NCBI RefSeq assembly: GCF_001665395.1 | Contig: NZ_LZSG01000041.1 | Location: 1-64,000 of the forward strand | Direction: 5' to 3' | Source of the DNA: Mycobacterium sp. 1164966.3 | GTDB lineage: Bacteria; Actinomycetota; Actinomycetes; Mycobacteriales; Mycobacteriaceae | DNA: 64,000 nucleotides | Part shown: positions 1-9,691 of the stretch, piece by piece | How positions within the stretch are numbered: position 1 is the first letter of the stretch | How the letters are laid out: the number at the start of each line of letters is the position of its first letter | Program-made: the position numbers and the translations under genes | The notes under the pieces: model-generated | What the model was told of the DNA's origin: nothing | The model's database searches: none | The model's input: the letters and a program-made list of their open reading frames with translations, nothing else

Positions 1-149
1 CGGGCCCCCCCCCGCCCCACCCCCCGATCCCGCCGGCCCGCTCCCGCGGATCGCGGGACGACCGGCCGGCCGCCCCGCGGGCCGCGCGCCGGGGCCGGCC
101 CCGCGGCCCACGCCGACACCAGGCCGAATCCTGGGAGTACGACTTCTAA
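1..149 (+). CDS. C-terminal end of a Pro/Arg-rich protein (partial)
   Basis: A plus-strand frame is open from base 3 to the TAA at 147-149. It reads as a Pro/Arg/Asp-rich tail ending in ESWEYDF. The stretch is about 90% GC and low in complexity, so a contig-edge artefact is possible, but the ordered ending next to a stop suggests a real C-terminus. It converges on ispH with 6 bp between the stops. In H37Rv the gene facing lytB2 in this orientation is Rv1111c, and this is probably its counterpart. That is inference from position, because no conserved domain lies inside the window. Confidence 0.45.
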   Translation, partial: GPPPPHPPIPPARSRGSRDDRPAAPRAARRGRPRGPRRHQAESWEYDF

Positions 150-155
150 GCCGGC

Positions 156-1154
156 TCAGAGCACTTTCCGGATTTCCCGGGGCAGGGCGAACACCAGCGT
201 CTCGTTGGCCGTCGTCACCGGCTGCACCACGTCGAAACCGCAGTCGGCCAGCCGTTCCAGCACCCCACGCACCAGCACCTCGGGAACCGACGCACCCGAG
301 GTGACGCCCACCGTGGTCACGCCCTCCAGCCACGCCGGGTCGATGTCGTCGGCCCAGTCGACCAGATGGGCGGCACGCGATCCGCCACCCAGCGCCACCT
401 CGACCAGGCGCACCGAGTTCGACGAATTGCGCGAACCGACCACAATCACCAGCTCACACTCGGGCGCCATCGCCTTGACCGCGACCTGACGGTTCTGGGT
501 CGCATAGCAGATGTCGTCACTGGGCGGGTCCTGCAACTTGGGGAACCGCTCACGCAAGCGCTCGACGATCTCCATCGTCTCGTCCACCGACAACGTGGTC
601 TGCGACAACCAAACGACCTTGTCCTCGTCGCGCACCGTCACGTCGGCCACGGCTTCGACGCCGTCGACGAGCTGCACGTGATCGGGCGCCTCCCCCGCCG
701 TACCGACGACCTCCTCGTGGCCCTCGTGGCCGATCAGCAGGATGTCGTAGTCGTCGCGCGCGAAGCGCCTGGCCTCGTTGTGCACCTTGGTGACCAGCGG
801 ACAGGTGGCGTCGATGGTCTGCAGGTTCCGCTCGGCGGCGGCCGCATAGACCGTCGGCGCGACACCGTGCGCGGAGAACACCACGATGGCACCCTCGGGA
901 ACCTGGTCGGGCTCTTCGACGAACACCGCACCGGCCTTGGCCAGCGTGTCGACCACGTGCCGGTTGTGCACGATCTCGTGGCGCACGTAGACCGGCGGCC
1001 CGTACTTCTCCAGCGCGCGCTCGACCGTCTCGACGGCTCGATCCACCCCGGCGCAGTAGCCGCGCGGCTCGGCCAGCAACACCCGTTTACGGACCGGACC
1101 GTCGACAACGGAGCTGCTCGCACCGGGAATCCCCATGTCGACAGTGGGTGGCAT
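156..1154 (-). CDS. ispH: 4-hydroxy-3-methylbut-2-enyl diphosphate reductase
   Basis: IspH (LytB2) catalyses the last step of the MEP pathway, reducing HMBPP to IPP and DMAPP with a 4Fe-4S cluster. The 332-aa product has the three cluster cysteines in [20 protein letters not shown] and DDICYATQN, plus VRHEIVHN and the C-terminal TSGASVPE. I chose the ATG at 1152-1154 (MPPTVDMG), although the frame stays open nine codons further. It matches the family N-terminus, and a TACCCT -10 box (1162-1167, minus strand) lies 7 nt upstream, the spacing of a leaderless transcript. It supplies IPP to isoprenoid enzymes such as the Z-prenyl synthase at 20.4 kb. Confidence 0.97.
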   Translation of the reverse strand: MPPTVDMGIPGASSSVVDGPVRKRVLLAEPRGYCAGVDRAVETVERALEKYGPPVYVRHEIVHNRHVVDTLAKAGAVFVEEPDQVPEGAIVVFSAHGVAPTVYAAAAERNLQTIDATCPLVTKVHNEARRFARDDYDILLIGHEGHEEVVGTAGEAPDHVQLVDGVEAVADVTVRDEDKVVWLSQTTLSVDETMEIVERLRERFPKLQDPPSDDICYATQNRQVAVKAMAPECELVIVVGSRNSSNSVRLVEVALGGGSRAAHLVDWADDIDPAWLEGVTTVGVTSGASVPEVLVRGVLERLADCGFDVVQPVTTANETLVFALPREIRKVL

Positions 1155-1243
1155 GACATTCAGGGTACTGACTGCCGGCACAGGCCGGCCAGGTCACGGC
1201 CCTCAGCTTGGCGTTAGCGGCCGCTTGAGGCAGGCTTGGGGCC

Positions 1244-1837
1244 ATGGCTACTGCACCGTATGGGCTTCGGCTATTGGTCGGCGCGGCGACGGTCGCCGTC
1301 GAGGAGACGAAGAAACTGCCGCGAACCATCCTCATGTACCCGATGACGCTGGCCAGTCAGGCCGCGCACCTGGTGATGCGTTTTCAGCAAAACTTGGCTG
1401 ACCTGGTGATCAAGGGCGACAGCACCCTCGAGGCGATTTTCCCGCCAAAGGACGAGCAGCCGGAGTGGGCGACGTTCGACGAAGATCTGCTCGAAGGCGA
1501 CCGGACTGTGACTGCGCTGCCCGACGCCGGCGAGGGCGATCGCCGCGCGGAGGGCCGGTTCGCGTTGTACTCGGTTTCCGACACGTCAGACCCGCCGACC
1601 GAGCCGATATCCGCCAAGCAGTCGAAGAGGTCAGGGCCCAAGGCGACGGTTCCGGTGCCGGCGGTGGCGACCGAGCTCGACTACCCGGCGCTGACGCTGG
1701 CTCAGTTGCGGGCCAGGCTGCAATCGCTGCATGTCGACGAACTCGAAGCCCTGCTGGCCTACGAACAGGCCACCAAGGCCCGCGCCCCGTTCCAGACGCT
1801 GCTCGCCAACAGGATCACCCGCGCGAACGCGAAGTGA
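1244..1837 (+). CDS. lipid-droplet-associated protein (Rv1109c-like)
   Basis: This 197-aa protein is homologous to H37Rv Rv1109c; the M. bovis BCG counterpart was reported among lipid-droplet proteins. The N-terminal 60 residues are hydrophobic or amphipathic ([20 protein letters not shown]), fitting lipid-surface binding. A variable acidic/Ser-rich middle follows, then a conserved C-terminus around [15 protein letters not shown] and [15 protein letters not shown]. No catalytic motif is visible. Its stop overlaps the xseA start by 4 bp (GTGA), so it is probably co-transcribed with xseA-xseB. The link between lipid droplets and exonuclease VII is unexplained. Identity is confident, molecular role is not. 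Confidence 0.8.
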   Translation: MATAPYGLRLLVGAATVAVEETKKLPRTILMYPMTLASQAAHLVMRFQQNLADLVIKGDSTLEAIFPPKDEQPEWATFDEDLLEGDRTVTALPDAGEGDRRAEGRFALYSVSDTSDPPTEPISAKQSKRSGPKATVPVPAVATELDYPALTLAQLRARLQSLHVDELEALLAYEQATKARAPFQTLLANRITRANAK

Positions 1838-3081
1838 CGCGATTGGATTCGGTGCCGAATTCCGCCGAGAATCCGTTCCCGGTTCGCGCCGTGGCCATTC
1901 GGGTCGCGGGCTGGATCGACAAACTGGGCATCGTGTGGGTCGAGGGACAGTTGGCGCAGATCACGATGCGGCCCAACAGCAATACGGTGTTCATGGTTTT
2001 GCGTGACCCGGCTGCCGACATGTCACTGACCGTGACCTGCTCGCGCGACCTGCTGCTGAGCGCACCGGTGAAGTTGGCCGAGGGCACCCAGGTGGTGGTG
2101 TGCGGCAAGCCGTCCTTCTACACCGGCCGAGGGACATTTTCGTTGCGGCTCAGCGAGATTCGCGCTGTGGGTGTGGGCGAGCTGCTGGCCCGCATCGATC
2201 GGCTGCGCCGGCTGCTGGACGCCGAAGGTCTGTTCGACCCGCGGCTCAAGCGGCCAATTCCATTCCTGCCCAACATGATCGGTCTGATCACCGGCCGCGC
2301 GAGTGCGGCCGAGCGCGACGTGACCACGGTGGCCGCCGCCCGCTGGCCGGCGGTACATTTCGCCGTCCGCAACACCGCCGTGCAGGGCCCCAACGCCGTT
2401 CCCCAGATCGTCGAGGCGCTGCGTGAACTCGATCAAGACCAGCACGTCGACGTGATCGTGCTGGCTCGTGGCGGCGGCAGCGTGGAGGATTTGCTGCCGT
2501 TTTCCGACGAGACGCTCTGCCGTGCGATCGCGGCCTGCCGCACCCCGGTGATCAGTGCGGTCGGCCACGAGCCCGACAATCCGCTGTGCGATCTGGTCGC
2601 CGATTTGCGGGCCGCCACCCCGACCGACGCGGCCAAGAAAGTCGTCCCTGACACCGCCGCCGAGCAACAGCTCGTCGACGAGCTGCGCCGGCGCAGTGCC
2701 CAGGCGCTGCGCAACTGGGTGTCCCGAGAGCAACGCACACTGGCCCAATTGCGCAGCCGCCCGGTGTTGGCGGCGCCCCTGACGGCGATCACCACCCGCG
2801 CCGACGAGATCCACCGGGCCCGGTCGGCGATTCGCCGCGACATCACCAGGTTGGTCGCTGCAGAGACCGAGCGTGTCGGTCACCTCTCCGCGCGGCTGGC
2901 GACGCTGGGTCCGGCGGCTACGTTGGCGCGCGGGTATGCCGTGGTGCAGACGGCCGTGCCCGGCGAGCCGACGCGGGTGTTGCGGTCGGTCGACGACGCC
3001 CCGGCCGGTACTCGGCTGCGGGTTCGGGTTGCCGACGGCGCGGTGGCGGCGGTCAGTGAAGGGCGCACCGATGGTTCCTGA
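1834..3081 (+). CDS. xseA: exodeoxyribonuclease VII large subunit
   Basis: XseA is the catalytic subunit of exonuclease VII, which degrades single-stranded DNA from both ends. The 415-aa protein has an N-terminal OB-fold (about residues 15-110), a nuclease domain with [12 protein letters not shown] and [24 protein letters not shown], and a long helical C-terminal region. The frame is open much further upstream, but that part overlaps the lipid-droplet gene. The GTG at 1834 overlaps its stop and gives an N-terminus of family length. The 3' end overlaps xseB by 11 bp, a typical translationally coupled arrangement. Confidence 0.95.
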   Translation: MTRLDSVPNSAENPFPVRAVAIRVAGWIDKLGIVWVEGQLAQITMRPNSNTVFMVLRDPAADMSLTVTCSRDLLLSAPVKLAEGTQVVVCGKPSFYTGRGTFSLRLSEIRAVGVGELLARIDRLRRLLDAEGLFDPRLKRPIPFLPNMIGLITGRASAAERDVTTVAAARWPAVHFAVRNTAVQGPNAVPQIVEALRELDQDQHVDVIVLARGGGSVEDLLPFSDETLCRAIAACRTPVISAVGHEPDNPLCDLVADLRAATPTDAAKKVVPDTAAEQQLVDELRRRSAQALRNWVSREQRTLAQLRSRPVLAAPLTAITTRADEIHRARSAIRRDITRLVAAETERVGHLSARLATLGPAATLARGYAVVQTAVPGEPTRVLRSVDDAPAGTRLRVRVADGAVAAVSEGRTDGS

Positions 3082-3319
3082 CGAAGAAGGCGTTCAGCCC
3101 GCTTCGGTTACGCCTATTAGTCAGCTTGGCTATGAAGATTGCCGGGACGAGCTGATCGAAGTCGTGCGCCTGCTGGAACAGGGTGGGCTAGATCTGGATG
3201 CGTCGCTGAAACTGTGGGAAAGAGGCGAGCAACTAGCCAAAAGGTGCGAAGAGCATCTGGCCGGCGCCCGTCAGCGGATAACCGACGCGCTCGGCGGCGG
3301 CCAGTCCGAGCAAGGGTGA
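3071..3319 (+). CDS. xseB: exodeoxyribonuclease VII small subunit
   Basis: XseB is the small helical subunit that assembles on XseA. The 82-aa product has the family motif [35 protein letters not shown] followed by a helical tail (split here: [13 protein letters not shown], then [20 protein letters not shown]). The ATG at 3071 lies inside the end of xseA, 11 bp before its stop is complete, which supports coupled translation. It is the last gene of the three-gene operon beginning at 1244. Confidence 0.94.
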   Translation: MVPDEEGVQPASVTPISQLGYEDCRDELIEVVRLLEQGGLDLDASLKLWERGEQLAKRCEEHLAGARQRITDALGGGQSEQG

Positions 3320-3355
3320 TCCGAGCCGTCGAGGCAGAGAATTTCCCGACCAAAC

Positions 3356-3369
3356 TGGAACACGTTTCA
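3356..3369. promoter_or_regulatory. KstR operator upstream of the 3-beta-HSD gene
   Basis: The 14-mer TGGAACACGTTTCA matches the published mycobacterial KstR consensus TNNAACNNGTTNNA exactly. It sits inside a longer near-palindrome, AACTGGAACACGTTTCAGTT, with 8 of 10 positions symmetric. It ends 13 bp before the first in-frame ATG of the 3-beta-HSD gene and just upstream of a TATTTT -10-like hexamer at 3372-3377, where a bound repressor would block RNA polymerase. KstR is a TetR-family repressor relieved by cholesterol-derived CoA thioesters. Assignment by consensus match and target function; binding not shown. Confidence 0.8.
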
Positions 3370-3382
3370 GTTATTTTCGGCT

Positions 3383-4507
3383 ATGCTTCGCGACACTATG
3401 GGTGATGCATCGCTGACAACCGACCTCGGCAAAGTCCTGGTCACCGGCGGCTCCGGTTTCGTCGGGGCCAACCTGGTGACCACACTGCTGGATCGCGGAC
3501 ACCAGGTACGTTCCTTCGATCGCGCGCCGTCGCCGCTACCCCAGCATCCGAAATTGGAGGTGCTGGAGGGTGACATCACCGATGTCGCCGTCTGCGCCGC
3601 GGCGGTGGACGGCATCGACACGATCTTCCACACCGCGGCGATCATCGAGCTGATGGGCGGTTCCTCGGTGACCGAGGAATACCGCAATCGCAGCTACTCG
3701 GTGAACGTGGGCGGTACCAAAAACCTGGTGCACGAGGGGCAAAAGGCCGGCGTTAAGCGGTTCGTCTACACCGCATCGAACAGTGTGGTGATGGGCGGCA
3801 AGCGGATCTCCGGCGGAGACGAGACAATGCCCTACACCGACCGGTTCGCCGACCTCTACACCGAAACCAAAGTGGTCGCAGAGAAGTTCGTGCTGTCCCA
3901 GAATGGCGTCGACGGCTTGCTCACCTGTTCCATTCGGCCCAGCGGCATCTGGGGCCGCGGCGATCAGACCATGTTCCGGAAGCTATTCGAAAGTGTGGTC
4001 GCCGGCCACGTCAAGGTCCTAGTCGGCGGCAAGAACGCCAAGCTGGATAACTCTTACGTGCACAACCTGATTCACGGTTTCATCCTGGCCGCCGAGCACT
4101 TGGTGGAGGGCGGCACCGCCCCCGGGCAGGCCTACTTCATCAACGACGGTGAGCCGATCAACATGTTCGAGTTCGCGCGGCCGGTCGTCACGGCGTGCGG
4201 GCAGCCGTGGCCGAAGATGCGGGTATCGGGCCGGCTGGTGCGCGATGTGATGAAGGTGTGGCAGTGGCTGCACTTCAAGTTCGGGCTACCCAAGCCGCCG
4301 CTGGAACCCCTTGCGGTGGAACGGCTTTACCTCGACAATTACTTTTCCATCGCGAAGGCCCAGCGCGATCTGGGCTACCGTCCGCTGTTCACCACCAAGC
4401 AGGCCATGGACGAGTGCCTGCCTTACTACGTCGACCTTTTCGAACAGGTCAGGGCGGCGTCCAAGCCCCACCTGGCGTCCGTCGTCACCGCGCCCCCGCC
4501 GGAGTAG
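3383..4507 (+). CDS. 3-beta-hydroxysteroid dehydrogenase/isomerase
   Basis: Homologue of Rv1106c, which oxidises cholesterol to cholest-4-en-3-one using NAD. The 374-aa protein is an extended SDR: Rossmann motif TGGSGFVGANL near residue 20, a catalytic serine region YTASNSVVMGG, and the Tyr-Lys pair in LYTETKVVAEKF. A second possible start is the ATG at 3398 (MGDASL). The KstR box directly upstream argues for induction by steroid catabolites. A 63-bp gap with its own operator separates it from xseB, so it is probably transcribed independently. Confidence 0.92.
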   Translation: MLRDTMGDASLTTDLGKVLVTGGSGFVGANLVTTLLDRGHQVRSFDRAPSPLPQHPKLEVLEGDITDVAVCAAAVDGIDTIFHTAAIIELMGGSSVTEEYRNRSYSVNVGGTKNLVHEGQKAGVKRFVYTASNSVVMGGKRISGGDETMPYTDRFADLYTETKVVAEKFVLSQNGVDGLLTCSIRPSGIWGRGDQTMFRKLFESVVAGHVKVLVGGKNAKLDNSYVHNLIHGFILAAEHLVEGGTAPGQAYFINDGEPINMFEFARPVVTACGQPWPKMRVSGRLVRDVMKVWQWLHFKFGLPKPPLEPLAVERLYLDNYFSIAKAQRDLGYRPLFTTKQAMDECLPYYVDLFEQVRAASKPHLASVVTAPPPE

Positions 4508-4537
4508 CCTCCGGCGGCTGCGACCGCGAAAGTGCAA

Positions 4538-5335
4538 CTAGGTAAGCCGCTGCGTCAGGAATTCGACCACCCGTTTGCGGGCCTCGTAGGCCGCTTGGCC
4601 CTCGACCTCGCGGACCTCGTCGGTAAGCACCGAGTGCGCCATCTTGCCGAAACCGCCTTCGTTGCCGGGGCCGGAATCGATCTCGATCACCTCGAAAGCA
4701 TCACCGAGCCGCTCCTTGAGCACCGTGAACCGTTCGCCCGGGGCCATCTTGTCCGCGCTGAACCGCAACCCCATGGCGCACAAGCCGTCGTTGGCGCACC
4801 GCTCGGCAACGCTGGTCAGCTCGGATTCGCTCAGCCCGGGGTCACGGCGATGCGCCGCGGCCAGCGCAATCGGAACCGACGGCTGACTGAGCACCGGAGC
4901 CAGCACGCTGTCGTCGACGGCGGCGGCCAGCGCGAAGCCGCCGGTGAAGCACTGGCCGATCACCCCGACGCCCTTGCCCGGTGTCGAGGCATTCAGGTCG
5001 CGAGCCAGCGCACGCAGGAACGACGACACCGGCCGCTGCTTGTTCAGCGCGAACGCTGCGAATTCCCTTGCCACACAAGCCCGCGCGATGACTGCGGCGG
5101 TGTAGCCGACCGTCTTCGGCTTGCCCGGCTGACCGAACAGCGACGGGATCGCGACGGTGAATCCGTTGTCCACCAGGTGATTACCGAGCCCCAGCACTCC
5201 GGGATGGATTCCCGGGATCTCCGGAATCAGCACCACCCCGGGGCCGGCACCTTTGCGATAGACATCGTGGGTGTAGCCGCCACCGCTGAACGGTGCCGCC
5301 GACCATCCGGACAAATCTGCTTCGGGTGCAGTCAC
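4538..5335 (-). CDS. dienelactone hydrolase family protein
   Basis: A 265-aa alpha/beta hydrolase of the dienelactone hydrolase family. GQCFTGGFALAAA carries a cysteine nucleophile where most hydrolases have serine, which is diagnostic of the family. IPEIPGIHP forms the oxyanion region, and a C-terminal His is provided near KMAHSVL. Known members hydrolyse dienelactones in aromatic degradation, but no ring-cleavage genes are nearby, so the substrate is unknown. It lies 21 bp downstream of the DUF4245 gene and may be co-transcribed with it. In H37Rv this position holds a different set of genes (Rv1101c-Rv1105). Confidence 0.85.
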   Translation of the reverse strand: MTAPEADLSGWSAAPFSGGGYTHDVYRKGAGPGVVLIPEIPGIHPGVLGLGNHLVDNGFTVAIPSLFGQPGKPKTVGYTAAVIARACVAREFAAFALNKQRPVSSFLRALARDLNASTPGKGVGVIGQCFTGGFALAAAVDDSVLAPVLSQPSVPIALAAAHRRDPGLSESELTSVAERCANDGLCAMGLRFSADKMAPGERFTVLKERLGDAFEVIEIDSGPGNEGGFGKMAHSVLTDEVREVEGQAAYEARKRVVEFLTQRLT

Positions 5336-5356
5336 TGGTGTCCCTCCTCGGAGGCG

Positions 5357-6043
5357 CTATCGGGCCGGTAACGGCGGCTGCGATTGCGTCGCGGACGCCA
5401 GCGTACGGAATTGCTCGGTGCTGCCGGCACCGGTGATCGCGACCTGAGTGCGGCCGCCAGGACCGGTGAGCGCGGTCGTCCACACCGGCTCGGAGTCGAC
5501 CCCTTGCCCGCTGCTCTGGTAGACCACCCAATTGGTGCCGGCGACGTCGACGGCACCGGTCGGATACGCGGACCGGTGAATCGAGCCGACCAGTTTGTCC
5601 TCGTCGGCGTTGCTCTGCGTCAGGCTCAGATACCGTCCAGTAGGGGTGATGTATCCGACGGTCGAGGTCGCCGCGTTCAGCCGCTGACCGGTCGACGGGT
5701 CGGTTCGCCCGTTCTCGATACCGCCGCGGCTGCCGGAGTTGGACCGCCAGCCCGTCGGCAACTGCGGCATGCGGATCGGAAAGCCCAGCGTGGCGGCGTC
5801 GGCCCGCAACGCCGCCGCCGCGTCGTAGGACGGGATGCGTCCCTCGTGGGTGCGTCCTGGCTGGAACGAACACATCCCGACCAGCGCCGCCAACAGAATG
5901 CACCCGATCACCAGCGGCGCGAGCGACCAGAACATGTCCCGGCCGTCCTGCAGCAACCTCGGTTTGGCCGGCTTAGGAACTGGCCCCTGTGCGGGCCCGG
6001 GTGCCGCCGTATCCGGGGCGTTCGGCGTCGGGTCCGCGGTCAC
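5357..6043 (-). CDS. DUF4245 membrane-anchored protein (Rv1100-like)
   Basis: A 228-aa protein with a Pro/Ala-rich cytoplasmic N-terminus, one transmembrane helix (about residues 39-60, [21 protein letters not shown]) and an extracytoplasmic DUF4245 domain ending in the conserved [20 protein letters not shown]. The GTG at 6041-6043 gives the family-length N-terminus; the frame runs 22 codons further with no similarity. It is divergent from glpX across 75 bp, so the two may share a promoter region. No enzymatic motif is visible and function is unknown. Confidence 0.82.
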   Translation of the reverse strand: MTADPTPNAPDTAAPGPAQGPVPKPAKPRLLQDGRDMFWSLAPLVIGCILLAALVGMCSFQPGRTHEGRIPSYDAAAALRADAATLGFPIRMPQLPTGWRSNSGSRGGIENGRTDPSTGQRLNAATSTVGYITPTGRYLSLTQSNADEDKLVGSIHRSAYPTGAVDVAGTNWVVYQSSGQGVDSEPVWTTALTGPGGRTQVAITGAGSTEQFRTLASATQSQPPLPAR

Positions 6044-6118
6044 GTCGTCGAGTATCCCAGCCGAACGGTAACAGCCCAGATCCAGGCGACCGATCTGCTT
6101 CTGGGACAATCAACAACC

Positions 6119-7174
6119 ATGACAGCTGAGGGCGACCGCTCGTCGCAGCCACGGCCGCGCGGTGAAGCCCCCGATCGCAACCTGGCCCTCGAACTCGTGC
6201 GGGTCACCGAGGCTGGCGCGATGGCCGCGGGCCGCTGGGTCGGCCGCGGCGACAAAGAGGGCGGCGACGGCGCGGCGGTTGACGCCATGCGTGAACTGGT
6301 CAACACCGTCTCGATGCGCGGCGTGGTCGTCATCGGCGAGGGCGAGAAGGATCACGCGCCGATGCTCTACAACGGCGAGGAGGTCGGCAACGGCGACGGC
6401 CCGGACTGCGACTTCGCGGTGGACCCGATCGATGGCACCACGCTGATGAGCAAGGGCATGCCCAACGCCATCTCGGTACTGGCGGTGGCCGACCGCGGCG
6501 CGATGTTCGACCCGTCGGCGGTGTTCTACATGAACAAGATCGCCGTCGGCCCCGAAGCCGCGCACGTGCTGGACATCACGGCGCCAATCGCCGACAACAT
6601 TCGCGCAGTCGCCAAGGTCAAAGACCTGTCGGTGCGCGACATGACCGTGTGCATCCTGGACAGGCCCCGGCATGCGCAGCTGATCGACGACGTCCGCGCC
6701 ACCGGTGCCCGGATCCGGCTGATCACCGATGGCGACGTCGCCGGCGCGATCTCCGCGTGCCGGCCGGGCTCGGGCACCGACATGCTGGCCGGCATCGGGG
6801 GTACCCCGGAGGGCATCATCACCGCGGCCGCCATCCGCTGCATGGGCGGGGCGATCCAGGCGCAGCTGGCCCCCAAGGACGACGCGGAACGCGACAAGGC
6901 ACTGGACGCCGGCTACGACCTAGACAGGGTGCTGACCACCGAAGACCTGGTTTCCGGTGAGAACGTCTTCTTCTGCGCCACCGGTGTCACCGACGGCGAC
7001 CTGCTCAAGGGTGTGCGCTACTACCCCGGCGGGTGCACTACCCAATCGATCGTCATGCGTTCCAAATCCGGCACCGTGCGGATGATCGAGGCCTACCACC
7101 GGCTTTCGAAGCTCAATGAGTACTCCGCCATCGACTTCACCGGCGACTCCAACGCCCAGTATCCGCTTCCCTAA
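6119..7174 (+). CDS. glpX: fructose-1,6-bisphosphatase class II
   Basis: GlpX hydrolyses fructose-1,6-bisphosphate in gluconeogenesis and is the essential FBPase of mycobacteria growing on lipids. The 351-aa protein has the metal and substrate motifs [26 protein letters not shown] and [12 protein letters not shown]. The long upstream open frame overlaps the DUF4245 gene and is not coding. The ATG at 6119 is the family start; no Shine-Dalgarno is visible, and GACAAT (6105-6110) ends 8 nt upstream, so the transcript may be leaderless. It is followed by fumC after 17 bp, an order conserved in mycobacteria. Confidence 0.96.
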   Translation: MTAEGDRSSQPRPRGEAPDRNLALELVRVTEAGAMAAGRWVGRGDKEGGDGAAVDAMRELVNTVSMRGVVVIGEGEKDHAPMLYNGEEVGNGDGPDCDFAVDPIDGTTLMSKGMPNAISVLAVADRGAMFDPSAVFYMNKIAVGPEAAHVLDITAPIADNIRAVAKVKDLSVRDMTVCILDRPRHAQLIDDVRATGARIRLITDGDVAGAISACRPGSGTDMLAGIGGTPEGIITAAAIRCMGGAIQAQLAPKDDAERDKALDAGYDLDRVLTTEDLVSGENVFFCATGVTDGDLLKGVRYYPGGCTTQSIVMRSKSGTVRMIEAYHRLSKLNEYSAIDFTGDSNAQYPLP

Positions 7175-7191
7175 CCGAATCAAGGATCCGC

Positions 7192-8592
7192 ATGTCTGAC
7201 GAATACCGCATCGAGCACGACACCATGGGCGAGGTGCGGGTGCCGGCAAAAGCGTTGTGGCGCGCCCAAACCCAGCGTGCGGTGGAGAACTTCCCGATCT
7301 CGGGCCGCGGCTTGGAGCGCACTCAGATCCGCGCGTTGGGCCTGCTGAAGGGTGCTTGCGCGCAAGTGAACAAAGAACTCGGGTTGCTGGCACCGGAAAA
7401 AGCCGACGCGATCATCGCCGCGGCCGCTGAGATCGCCGACGGTCAACACGACGACCAGTTCCCCATCGACGTCTTCCAAACCGGCTCAGGCACCAGCTCG
7501 AACATGAACACCAACGAGGTGATCGCGTCCATCGCGGCCGCCAACGGCGTTCAAGTGCATCCCAATGACGACGTCAACATGTCGCAGTCGTCCAACGACA
7601 CCTTCCCGACCGCCACCCACATCGCCGCCACCGAAGCCGCGGTGCGCTACCTCGTTCCGGCGCTCGAAGAACTGCACGAGGCGCTGGCGGCCAAGGCCCG
7701 CGAGTGGCACACCGTGGTCAAGTCGGGCCGCACCCACCTGATGGACGCGGTGCCGGTGACGCTCGGCCAGGAGTTCAGCGGGTATGCCCGCCAGATCCAG
7801 GCCGGTGCCGAGCGGGTACGGGCCACGCTGCCTCGGCTGGGTGAACTGGCGATCGGTGGTACCGCGGTGGGTACCGGCGTCAATGCGCCGGACGGCTTCG
7901 GGGCCAAGGTGGTGCAGACGCTGGTCTCCGAGACTGGCCTCACCGAATTGCGCACGGCGGAAAACTCTTTCGAAGCCCAAGCCGCCCGCGACGGGTTGGT
8001 GGAGGCGTCGGGCGCGCTGCGCACGATCGCCGTGTCACTGACCAAGATCGCCAACGACATTCGCTGGATGGGATCCGGCCCGCTGACCGGCCTGGCCGAA
8101 ATCCAGCTGCCAGACCTGCAGCCGGGTAGCTCGATCATGCCGGGCAAGGTGAACCCCGTTCTGCCCGAAGCGGTGACACAGGTCGCCGCCCAGGTGATCG
8201 GCAACGATGCCGCGGTCGCTTGGGGAGGGGCGAACGGCGCGTTCGAACTCAACGTCTACATCCCGATGATGGCTCGCAACATCCTGGAGTCGTTCAAGCT
8301 GCTGACCAACGTGTCGAGGCTGTTCGCGCAGCGCTGCATCGTCGGGCTGAAAGCCAACGTCGAGCACCTGCGCGAGCTGGCCGAGTCGTCGCCGTCCATC
8401 GTGACCCCGTTGAACTCGGCCATCGGCTACGAGGAGGCCGCCGCGGTGGCCAAACAAGCGCTCAAGGAACGCAAAACCATCCGCCAGACCGTCATCGACC
8501 GCGGCCTGATCGGCGACAAGCTCTCGATCGAGGAATTGGACCGCCGGCTCGACGTGCTGGCGATGGCTAAGGTGGCCCAGGACCAGACGTAA
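7192..8592 (+). CDS. fumC: fumarate hydratase class II
   Basis: FumC interconverts fumarate and malate in the TCA cycle. The 466-aa sequence carries the superfamily signature [12 protein letters not shown] near residue 320, [18 protein letters not shown] near 180 and [15 protein letters not shown] near 100. The start ATG at 7192 has an AAGGA Shine-Dalgarno 6-7 nt upstream. It is in one operon with glpX (17-bp gap), pairing a gluconeogenic and a TCA enzyme. Confidence 0.97.
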   Translation: MSDEYRIEHDTMGEVRVPAKALWRAQTQRAVENFPISGRGLERTQIRALGLLKGACAQVNKELGLLAPEKADAIIAAAAEIADGQHDDQFPIDVFQTGSGTSSNMNTNEVIASIAAANGVQVHPNDDVNMSQSSNDTFPTATHIAATEAAVRYLVPALEELHEALAAKAREWHTVVKSGRTHLMDAVPVTLGQEFSGYARQIQAGAERVRATLPRLGELAIGGTAVGTGVNAPDGFGAKVVQTLVSETGLTELRTAENSFEAQAARDGLVEASGALRTIAVSLTKIANDIRWMGSGPLTGLAEIQLPDLQPGSSIMPGKVNPVLPEAVTQVAAQVIGNDAAVAWGGANGAFELNVYIPMMARNILESFKLLTNVSRLFAQRCIVGLKANVEHLRELAESSPSIVTPLNSAIGYEEAAAVAKQALKERKTIRQTVIDRGLIGDKLSIEELDRRLDVLAMAKVAQDQT

Positions 8593-8706
8593 GTCGGTCA
8601 GATGAGCGCGACGGCGAGGTTGCGCACATAATTGCGTGACGCGGTCGCGTGATCACCTCAAGGGAGGTGGTCTTTAGAGCGAAGGGTGAGTAAGGGTGAT
8701 TCGGCG

Positions 8707-9684
8707 ATGACGGCTCCTCCGGGTGGTCCCTACGGCCAGGATCCCTACGGAGCGAATCCGTATGGGCAGGACCCAACACAGTGGGGAGGTCAGCCGCAGG
8801 GCTACCCGTACCCGCAGGGCGATCCCTACCAGCAGGGCGGGACCTATCCCTACCCGCAAGGTGGTGTCAACCAGCCGGGCGCGCCCGGCTACTCGCCCCA
8901 GCAGTACCCGCAACCCGGTCAGCAGGCTCCTCCGGGCTGGTCCACCGGGTCTTATCCGCCGGGTCCCCCACCGAATCGCTCGAAGCTACCGTGGTTGATC
9001 ATCGCCGGCATCGCAGTGCTGGGCGTCATCGCGCTGGTGTTGATCTTGGTGTTCGCCGGCGGCAAGGACAACAAGTCGACCAACGCCGCGACGACGACTG
9101 CCGGGCCCAGCCCCGCGACGTCGGAGCCGCCCAATACCGAGCAGACCGCAACGGACTGCACGCCGAATGTCTCCCCCGGCGACAAGCCCACCGGCGACAT
9201 GATCAGCGCGGGCAAGCTGTCCTTCCCGGCCAGTGCTGCACCCGGGTGGGAACCGTTCGCGGACGACCAGACCCCGAATCTCATTGGCGCAGTGGGTCTT
9301 AGCGCGGAGGTGCCCGGAGCCAGCCAGTGGATCATGCAGGCCGAGGTCGGTGTCACCAACTTCGTGCCCAGCATGAATGTTTCTGCGCAGGCGTCGAAGT
9401 TGATGCAGTGCATCGCCGCCGGCCCGGGCTACGCCAACGCCGCGCCGAGCCTCGGCCCGACGAAGTCGTCGTCCATCAAGGTCGACGGGGTCACGGCAGA
9501 ACGACTCGAGGCCGACATCTCGATCGGTGACACCGCCCGCAACGTCAAGGGGGACACCGTCACCATCGTCGCGGTCGCGACCAAGCCGGTGACCATATTC
9601 ATGGGCGCCACACCGATCGGCGATGCGGCTTCGGCCGGGGTCATCAACGGCGTCATCGCGGCACTGAAGGTCGCCAAGAGCTGA
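8707..9684 (+). CDS. Gly/Pro/Tyr-rich membrane protein (Rv1097c-like)
   Basis: A 325-aa protein with three parts: an N-terminal 95 residues rich in Gly, Pro, Gln and Tyr with repeats such as PYGQDPYG and YPQGDPYQQGG; one transmembrane helix (about 97-122, LPWLIIAGIAVLGVIALVLI); and an extracytoplasmic C-terminal domain with paired cysteines (DCTPN, MQCIA). The ATG at 8707 was chosen over the GTG at 8686, because the Pro-rich segment begins there. It resembles H37Rv Rv1097c in composition and position after fumC. The low-complexity tail may mediate cytoplasmic clustering, but that is inference. It converges on the cyclase gene with 7 bp between stops. Confidence 0.8.
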   Translation: MTAPPGGPYGQDPYGANPYGQDPTQWGGQPQGYPYPQGDPYQQGGTYPYPQGGVNQPGAPGYSPQQYPQPGQQAPPGWSTGSYPPGPPPNRSKLPWLIIAGIAVLGVIALVLILVFAGGKDNKSTNAATTTAGPSPATSEPPNTEQTATDCTPNVSPGDKPTGDMISAGKLSFPASAAPGWEPFADDQTPNLIGAVGLSAEVPGASQWIMQAEVGVTNFVPSMNVSAQASKLMQCIAAGPGYANAAPSLGPTKSSSIKVDGVTAERLEADISIGDTARNVKGDTVTIVAVATKPVTIFMGATPIGDAASAGVINGVIAALKVAKS

Positions 9685-9691
9685 TAGCGCC

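Noticed and set aside
1..120. C-rich low-complexity DNA as a repeat or replication signal
   Set aside because: More simply explained as a Pro/Arg-rich coding tail or contig-edge sequence; the frame stays open to a sensible stop.
4532..5371. Plus-strand open frame of about 280 codons
   Set aside because: Antisense to the dienelactone hydrolase, which has catalytic motifs; the plus frame shows no similarity.
8654..8669. CACCTC-AAGG-GAGGTG stem before the Gly/Pro-rich gene
   Set aside because: Only 6 bp and without conservation evidence; not enough to call an RNA switch or a sequestered ribosome site.
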